DNA of 18,541 nt, from positions 1 to 18,541 of the forward strand of contig CABUWG010000034.1 of NCBI GenBank assembly GCA_902495305.1, in the 5' to 3' direction. A program made the translations under genes and the position numbers. Numbering within the stretch: position 1 is the stretch's first letter; every line of letters starts with the position of its first letter. Shown in pieces: positions 14,066 through 18,541 of this stretch. Below the pieces are notes generated by a model that was given only the letters and a program-made list of their open reading frames with translations, searched no databases and was not told the origin of the DNA. The DNA comes from an uncultured Pseudomonadota bacterium. GTDB lineage: Bacteria > Pseudomonadota > Alphaproteobacteria > RF32 > CAG-239.

Positions 14066-16705
14066 CTATCCCTTTTTATTCTGTCCGTTGTCGGTTCCGG
14101 TTTTTGAGCGGTTGCGCATTATCTGAATGTCCTGCTCCTGTTGTTTTAATTTTTTCTCGATTTTTTCGCCTTTTTCCTTGAGGGCAGCTCGTTCGGTTTG
14201 TGCAGCCGACATATCTTTCTTCAGTTGTTCCATAGTATTTTGCAACGATTTTAGTTTGTCGGAATCGCTGTTGTTATTATCCGGCTTTTTGCCGCCGCCA
14301 CCGCCGCTCAGACGATTGATTTCATTCTGTGTCCGTTGCATTTCGCTTTGGATTTTTGCCTGTTTTTGTGCCGCTGCTTCATCGGCTTTTTTGGTTTCTT
14401 CATACAGGCGTTTTTGCTCTTCCGCGGCTTGCATGGCTTTTTGAACGGCTTCATCATAATTGCCGCTGCCGGCAGTATCGGGGTTCACGCTGTTAAGCGT
14501 TGAGTCGCCGCTGTCAGCCCCGCCGACGTTTGCCGGATTCGATCCCGTGTTCTCCGGTCGCGGCTGGGCTTCTAAAACACGGTCCATTTCCGCGGTAATC
14601 CGTCCCAGATTATTGGCTGAAGCTTCAGCCGCCGCTTTCGCTGCATCAAAACTGTTGCCGTTTCCGGCCGCATAAGCTGCGGCTTTCTGACTGCTGACAT
14701 GGTACGAAACCGCCTGACTGTTCATGTTTTGCCGCGAAGCCGTTGCCGTAGCTTCAGCCGCGGCTCTTTGGCTGTGCAAAGCCTCAAATTTGCTTTGTGC
14801 CTGTTGCAATGCTGCCAGTGCCGCCCCTTCCTGCGGTGTCCCTTTTGCCTGTTGTAAAGCCGCGTTAGCCATATTGACTTCCTGCTGTGCCTGTGCGGTT
14901 TTTTCTGCAATGTCATTATAAACGGCAAAGGCTTGCGCCGTTTCGGCTTTGGCTTTTTCATAATTTTCCAGAGCTTTTTGCTGCATTTGCCGTGCTTCTT
15001 CCAAAATCTTGGAATTGGGGTCGCCTTGAGGAGATTGTCCGTTTTGAGCAGTCGGATTTTGCGGATTTGTCTCATTGTTTCCTTGTGCCGGATTCTGATT
15101 ATTTCCGGTAGGTGACGGATTCTGCGGATTTGCTCCGTTATTTCCCTGTGCAGGATTTGGTGTATTTCCGGTAGGTTGCGGATTCTGCGAATTTGCTTCG
15201 TCCTGTGCCGGTACGGGAGGCTCACTGCCGTTTTGTGCTGCCGGCGTCGTGGGTTTGGCCCATTTGTCCATGCCTAAAGCCTTCTGGGCAGCATTTTGCT
15301 TTCCAAAAGCCACGGCCGCCTGAACACGGTTCTTTCCGCCCTTGTAAGCTGCACGAGCCGTCTGAATCGGATGGGCAACGGCGTGTTTAACGCCGTCATA
15401 GACCTTTGAGGCCTGCCGCGAAGCTGCAGCGGTAATCGGCGCAACCGCGGCTTTTCCGATTTTTTTGGCCGGTTTAACAACGGCGCTGCCGGCCATACCG
15501 GCGATGTTGCGTCCGATTTCGGCACCGCCGCCGCCGGCAAATTGCCCTGCCAGAGCAGAAGCCTGCGCACAGAATTTGAATCCGAAGATTGTGCAGCATA
15601 ACAAAATCAGAAATCCGCCAAAGCTCCAATCCAGCGTTTTCTTAACAGTATCAATATCATTACCGTTAAGGGCAGATTTTAATGCCCCGAGACCGCCTTC
15701 GTTGGTCAGCGATTCAGCAATCAGAACCACGTTAATGCTTACCACAACACCCATAAAGATAAAGACAAAGAAAGCGTTCATCAGCAGTTTGAAGCCGGCA
15801 GATGTGTATCCTGCCGTAACTTTGAAAGGCCAGCAGGCCATCAGGAAGCACAAAAGCGCTCCGAAAATGCCAAGTTGAACAACCGTATCAATCAAATAAA
15901 AGGCAAAAGCGAAGGATAAAAGCAGACTGCACAAGTAAACAATCGCACCTTGCCCCAACATTCCGAAGCCGGATCCCATATTCAGACTGGCCAGTTCTTT
16001 CAGGCCAAAACACCAGATTGCGCCGCCTGCGGCCTGTCCGAAAGCAATTTCGCGCTGGATTGCCTTAATGTAGCATTCCAGCCCTTGATAAAGCCCGTCC
16101 GGCAGGATTCCCGTCAACGTGCCGGAAGCGCCGGCCTTACATTCCGCCATCGTATTCGCCCCCTCGCCAAACAGCATATTGCCGCCAAAGTCCAGTCCGG
16201 CCATTAAGAGCGGATTGATAAAAAGCGTGTAAAGCTCCTCCACATTACCCAGCAGCAGAAAAACCACCAAAACCTTAAATGCCATTGTCAGAAGGCCGGT
16301 CAGGTACTTGGGCGCATCCTGCTTGGTAAAAGAACTGACATATCCCAGAGCCGAAAAGGCAATATAAACGGCAAAAGCCACAACCAAAGCCGTGCTGATT
16401 GGTTTGGCCAGCGTATTGGTCGCCGATTCTGCCATTGTATGAGCCGCCCCGTATAAAACCTTAAAAAGCGGACAGAACATACATTTTTCCGCATCGCCTA
16501 AACGATCGTTCAAATCCTCGCAGCCGCGGTTTTTCCCTTCTTCACCAACCTGATTCTCCTGACACATAATCTCACCGCTGTTGGTGTCTTTATACTCATA
16601 CTGGCCGTCTTTGCACATTTCTCTGGCATTAACATCACATGTCGGCAGTACAAAAAACGCGGCAAACAAACAGCAGAGCAGGGGCAAAATTCTATTTATT
16701 TTCAT
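14066..16705 (-). CDS. VirB6/TrbL-like polytopic protein with a long Pro/Asn-rich and coiled-coil tail
   Basis: The product has 879 residues. The ATG at 16705 follows GGGGGAG with 7-nt spacing and overlaps the end of the small upstream gene by 14 bp. The signal peptide is 1-27 (DVNA/RE). The extracytoplasmic start is Cys-rich and ends in CMFCPLFKV (75-83), which strongly resembles CIFCNLFKV in the M23-containing paralogue. The membrane region (about 98-385) has 'INPLLMAGLDFGGN' (163-176) and 'MACWPFKVTAGY' (289-300). Then come an Ala-rich amphipathic segment (400-475), Pro/Asn/Gly/Gln tandem repeats (508-552), a long coiled coil (565-660), a disordered stretch and a second coiled coil (about 740-865) with a Gly5 break. 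VirB6-like proteins with large tails are known in Rickettsiales type IV secretion clusters. Confidence 0.85.
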   Translation of the reverse strand: MKINRILPLLCCLFAAFFVLPTCDVNAREMCKDGQYEYKDTNSGEIMCQENQVGEEGKNRGCEDLNDRLGDAEKCMFCPLFKVLYGAAHTMAESATNTLAKPISTALVVAFAVYIAFSALGYVSSFTKQDAPKYLTGLLTMAFKVLVVFLLLGNVEELYTLFINPLLMAGLDFGGNMLFGEGANTMAECKAGASGTLTGILPDGLYQGLECYIKAIQREIAFGQAAGGAIWCFGLKELASLNMGSGFGMLGQGAIVYLCSLLLSFAFAFYLIDTVVQLGIFGALLCFLMACWPFKVTAGYTSAGFKLLMNAFFVFIFMGVVVSINVVLIAESLTNEGGLGALKSALNGNDIDTVKKTLDWSFGGFLILLCCTIFGFKFCAQASALAGQFAGGGGAEIGRNIAGMAGSAVVKPAKKIGKAAVAPITAAASRQASKVYDGVKHAVAHPIQTARAAYKGGKNRVQAAVAFGKQNAAQKALGMDKWAKPTTPAAQNGSEPPVPAQDEANSQNPQPTGNTPNPAQGNNGANPQNPSPTGNNQNPAQGNNETNPQNPTAQNGQSPQGDPNSKILEEARQMQQKALENYEKAKAETAQAFAVYNDIAEKTAQAQQEVNMANAALQQAKGTPQEGAALAALQQAQSKFEALHSQRAAAEATATASRQNMNSQAVSYHVSSQKAAAYAAGNGNSFDAAKAAAEASANNLGRITAEMDRVLEAQPRPENTGSNPANVGGADSGDSTLNSVNPDTAGSGNYDEAVQKAMQAAEEQKRLYEETKKADEAAAQKQAKIQSEMQRTQNEINRLSGGGGGKKPDNNNSDSDKLKSLQNTMEQLKKDMSAAQTERAALKEKGEKIEKKLKQQEQDIQIMRNRSKTGTDNGQNKKG
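15050..15184 (-). repeat. Tandem repeats of about 20 residues rich in Asn, Pro, Gln and Gly
   Basis: Residues 508-552 of the 879-residue protein consist of two full copies and a partial third of the form 'NPQNPSPTGNNQNPAQGNN' with small changes. The repeat is visible in the DNA, so it probably arose by tandem duplication. It forms a flexible spacer between the membrane domain and the coiled coil. Confidence 0.85.
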
Positions 16706-16886
16706 CTCGATTCTCCCCCTGTTTAAACGGATTCCCTAAAACTCTGAACGCAATCACGAACAATACGGCAATAACAATAAAGACAAAGACCAAAAAGCCG
16801 GTTCCTGAAATCCATGTAAAAAAATCAAACCGGTACAACAGGGCGCATATGCCGATTAATCCCAAATATCCTGCAATTGTCTTCAT
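16692..16886 (-). CDS. Small membrane protein with two predicted helices (64 residues)
   Basis: The frame starts at an ATG at 16886 and ends 14 bp inside the next gene. The product has two hydrophobic segments (about 3-18 and 24-50: GFLVFVFIVIAVLFVIAF) and a charged tail (KQGENRDENK). The Shine-Dalgarno site is weak (GAAAG, ACTGAG). Support comes from its position between a promoter and the first VirB6-like gene, from the overlap with that gene, and from the hydrophobic-then-charged layout typical of a small membrane protein. An overlapping plus-strand frame (16639-16914) is less plausible. Small two-helix proteins (VirB2, VirB3) occur next to VirB6 in type IV secretion operons, but I see no specific motif to name it. 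Confidence 0.6.
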   Translation of the reverse strand: MKTIAGYLGLIGICALLYRFDFFTWISGTGFLVFVFIVIAVLFVIAFRVLGNPFKQGENRDENK

Positions 16887-16918
16887 CTCAGTCGCTTTCA
16901 GTCCGTTACTTTAATTAT

Positions 16919-16927
16919 AGTATACCA
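16919..16927 (-). promoter_or_regulatory. Extended -10 promoter of the VirB6-like operon
   Basis: The minus strand reads TGGTATACT, an extended -10 element (TGN before the hexamer), followed closely by another A/T-rich hexamer TATAAT. No good -35 is present, which an extended -10 can tolerate. The start codon at 16886 lies about 33 bp downstream. Confidence 0.55.
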
Positions 16928-16969
16928 TAAATTTTATAAAAATAATGTTACAGTTTCTTGATTTTTTGC

Positions 16970-17815
16970 CTATTTGAAACGGCCTTTGCCCAGAAAGTTC
17001 AAAACCGCGCAGGAAACTCTCCGGTTGTTAAATACATTAAAATTGCTGTTTTTAATTTCGACCATGCTTTTAACGCCGGGCAACTTGGATTCGTCTTTGG
17101 TCGGAAGAATCGCCGCCAGCTTGTCGGGCAGAAAACGCACAATCTTTTTAAGCAGAGGATTGCAATAAATGATGCCGCAATCGATTCCTTCCGGCAGATT
17201 CGGTATCCGCCGTGCTTTTTGTATGCTCATTTCTTCCGTTATCGGACCGAAAATCCATCTCAAAAGTTTATTTTTGCCAAGAGCCGTAATAAAAGCGCTG
17301 CCCTGATTCGCCGGACACACCATCACGATTCTCTTAACGCGGATTTTTTCTTTCCACGGAGCACTGACGGCCAACAGCTTGCGCAGAATAACCGCTCCGA
17401 TTCCTTTCGCCACAAAATAAACTTCGTTCACATCTTCCATATGATTCATCATAAACAAAAGCTGCTTAACATGGCCGTCAATCTTTTTTTCCGTGGACGG
17501 ATAGTTTATGGCTGCAACTAAATATCCTTTTTTCAAGGCCTTGCGCCAAAGCGGGCGAAAAACGTTTTTACTTTCGGCAAACCCGTGAAGCATAATAATC
17601 ATCGGCCCTTTTTGGCGGGGCAGCTGATAAACGTCAATAAATTTAACAAAAGCTTTTCGGCATTCCTCAAAAGTACCGCGATGCCGTTCAATATCCCAGG
17701 CATCCAGCAGGCGGTATTTTTTAGACTCGAGGTTGCGCTGGATTCGCCACTTCTGATAAAAGAAGACGTCTTCCCAGAATTGTCCGCCGCCAAAAGTAAA
17801 AAACGTAAGCTTCAT
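16970..17815 (-). CDS. Alpha/beta-hydrolase-fold protein lacking the catalytic serine
   Basis: The product has 281 residues. The ATG at 17815 follows AAGGA with 7-nt spacing and lies 10 bp after the lipoprotein stop, so the two are probably co-transcribed. MIIMLHGFAES (72-82) is the oxyanion-hole strand and HG loop of alpha/beta hydrolases, and GYLVAAINYPST (97-108) is the next strand. At the nucleophile elbow, where families have G-x-S-x-G, this protein has FVAKGIGAV (134-142), so Gly138 replaces Ser. VKRIVMVCPANQGS (160-173) matches the following strand and loop. There is no signal peptide or clear membrane helix. The fold is well supported. Hydrolase activity is doubtful, so a binding or structural role is more likely. 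Confidence 0.85.
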   Translation of the reverse strand: MKLTFFTFGGGQFWEDVFFYQKWRIQRNLESKKYRLLDAWDIERHRGTFEECRKAFVKFIDVYQLPRQKGPMIIMLHGFAESKNVFRPLWRKALKKGYLVAAINYPSTEKKIDGHVKQLLFMMNHMEDVNEVYFVAKGIGAVILRKLLAVSAPWKEKIRVKRIVMVCPANQGSAFITALGKNKLLRWIFGPITEEMSIQKARRIPNLPEGIDCGIIYCNPLLKKIVRFLPDKLAAILPTKDESKLPGVKSMVEIKNSNFNVFNNRRVSCAVLNFLGKGRFK

Positions 17816-17825
17816 GCCCGATTCC

Positions 17826-18251
17826 TTAATTTATATTGCTCTGATTCGGAATCGCCGTAACCGTCACCACAGAATCATCACTGCCGTCCTGCTGAATCAG
17901 AATCTGTACGGCGCGATTGTTTCTGACATAGGTCATATGGCTGATTTTTGCTCTGACTGTTGCCACTTCAATCCATTTTAACTTGGGCATTTCAAGAACA
18001 TAAAAGTCAAAAACGCTGCTGGCATTGTAAGGCACGTCATAAACCAGACTCCCAATCCAGTTTTCTCCGCTGCCCAAAGCCTTTGTTTGTTCCAGATCAA
18101 TATATGCTTTATCCGGAAACGGCATATCGGGGAAATTGGCAAAAGCCGGCGGAATCTCGCTGCCGTCCATACCCAAAAGTCTGGGCTTGTCAGAAGCACA
18201 GGCTGAAAGTATTAATACTAAAGTAAATACTAATATATTGTTTTTTAACAT
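17826..18251 (-). CDS. Small lipoprotein of unknown function
   Basis: The product has 141 residues from the ATG at 18251 (AAGG with 8-nt spacing). A longer frame from 18344 would put 31 non-signal residues in front of a good lipoprotein signal, so I reject it. The lipobox is LSAC (Cys18, +2 Ala). The mature part has a Pro-rich stretch (PPAFANFPDMPFPDKAY) and then a compact domain, SLVYDVPYNASSVFDFYVLEM, with a Lys-Trp pair and beta strands to the end. The 'Y..P.....V..FY...M....W' pattern resembles small lipoprotein domains found in several envelope proteins. I cannot assign a family. It precedes the hydrolase-fold gene in a likely two-gene operon. Confidence 0.8.
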   Translation of the reverse strand: MLKNNILVFTLVLILSACASDKPRLLGMDGSEIPPAFANFPDMPFPDKAYIDLEQTKALGSGENWIGSLVYDVPYNASSVFDFYVLEMPKLKWIEVATVRAKISHMTYVRNNRAVQILIQQDGSDDSVVTVTAIPNQSNIN

Positions 18252-18288
18252 AATTGGTACCTTGTTTAATCTCTTAATTGTGTTATTC

Positions 18289-18317
18289 TCTATAATTGTA
18301 CGCCTCATAAGGTTAAA
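18289..18317 (-). promoter_or_regulatory. Weak candidate promoter of the lipoprotein gene
   Basis: TTTAAC (18312-18317) and TATAGA (18289-18294) on the minus strand are 17 bp apart, about 38 bp before the start codon. The region is very A/T-rich, so such matches arise easily by chance. Confidence 0.3.
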
Positions 18318-18435
18318 AAATAGAAAATAAATCATCAAAACCATTGTCTCAAAAAAAATTAAAAAAATTTTTAACGTTTTTTCAAAGAATTAATAAAATA
18401 CTAACAAAAAATGCAATTTTTGTGAAAAAAAGTTA

Positions 18436-18464
18436 TTGACAATGGGGAAGAGGGGGGTTATAAG
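18436..18464 (+). promoter_or_regulatory. Strong sigma70-type promoter reading out of the window to the right
   Basis: TTGACA (18436-18441) and TATAAG (18459-18464) are separated by exactly 17 bp. The spacer is unusually G-rich and is set in an A/T-rich intergenic region. Transcription would start near 18471 and enter G/C-rich sequence (18471-18520) containing three GAGCG motifs, in which I find no open frame with a convincing start. The product, perhaps a structural RNA or a long leader, lies beyond the edge. Confidence 0.7.
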
Positions 18465-18541
18465 GTCAATCACCGAGCGGGACGGCGCTGGAGCGGAGGC
18501 TTGCAGGGCTGTTGAGCGAGGGAGTTATAAGACATAGTGAA

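Noticed and set aside
18252..18344. Longer start for the small lipoprotein
   Set aside because: It would bury the lipoprotein signal 31 residues inside the protein; the ATG at 18251 has a suitable ribosome binding site.
1..18541. Insertion sequence, tRNA or rRNA genes
   Set aside because: I found no transposase, terminal inverted repeats, cloverleaf or rRNA-like sequence on either strand by eye.

Overview
The window is about 18.5 kb of moderate-GC bacterial DNA. All but one of the genes I can support read right to left on the minus strand. The exception is the tail of a plus-strand gene at the left edge. Clustered VirB6-like genes with long tails, an S24-type regulator with HTH domains, and short hairpin-bearing intergenic repeats would fit an alphaproteobacterium, perhaps a host-associated one. 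There is no rRNA, tRNA or housekeeping gene here to prove the taxonomy, so I hold it only moderately.

Layout from right to left, in the direction of transcription. (1) 18251-16970: a small lipoprotein and an alpha/beta-hydrolase-fold protein that lacks the nucleophile serine. (2) 16886-8024: an operon of about 8.9 kb behind an extended -10 promoter. It encodes a 64-residue two-helix membrane protein and then four consecutive polytopic proteins of VirB6/TrbL type. They differ at their ends: one has a long Pro/Asn-rich and coiled-coil tail, one is a predicted lipoprotein, one has a tail with glycine at every seventh residue, and the last carries an apparently intact M23 (LytM) peptidase in front of the membrane domain. 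(3) 7899-6919: a monocistronic regulator with two HTH domains and a C-terminal S24/LexA-like domain, with its own promoter, candidate operators and a strong terminator. (4) 6772-545: a second operon with a 1146-residue repeat protein, an unknown soluble protein, a secretin-like lipoprotein related to the type IVb pilus PilN family, and a single-pass membrane protein. (5) 214-544: non-coding DNA with two degenerate copies of a hairpin-bearing repeat. (6) The left edge: the tail of a small HTH protein and a terminator.

My reading is that operons 2 and 4 encode parts of one envelope-spanning machine related to type IV secretion or type IVb pili. The VirB6-like proteins would form the inner-membrane part, the M23 domain would open the peptidoglycan, the PilN-like lipoprotein would belong to the outer-membrane side, and the repeat protein could be a scaffold or substrate. 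No ATPase (VirB4, VirB11, VirD4), VirB8-10 or pilin gene lies in the window, so the machine is incomplete here and its function is inference. The regulator between the two operons is placed to control one or both.
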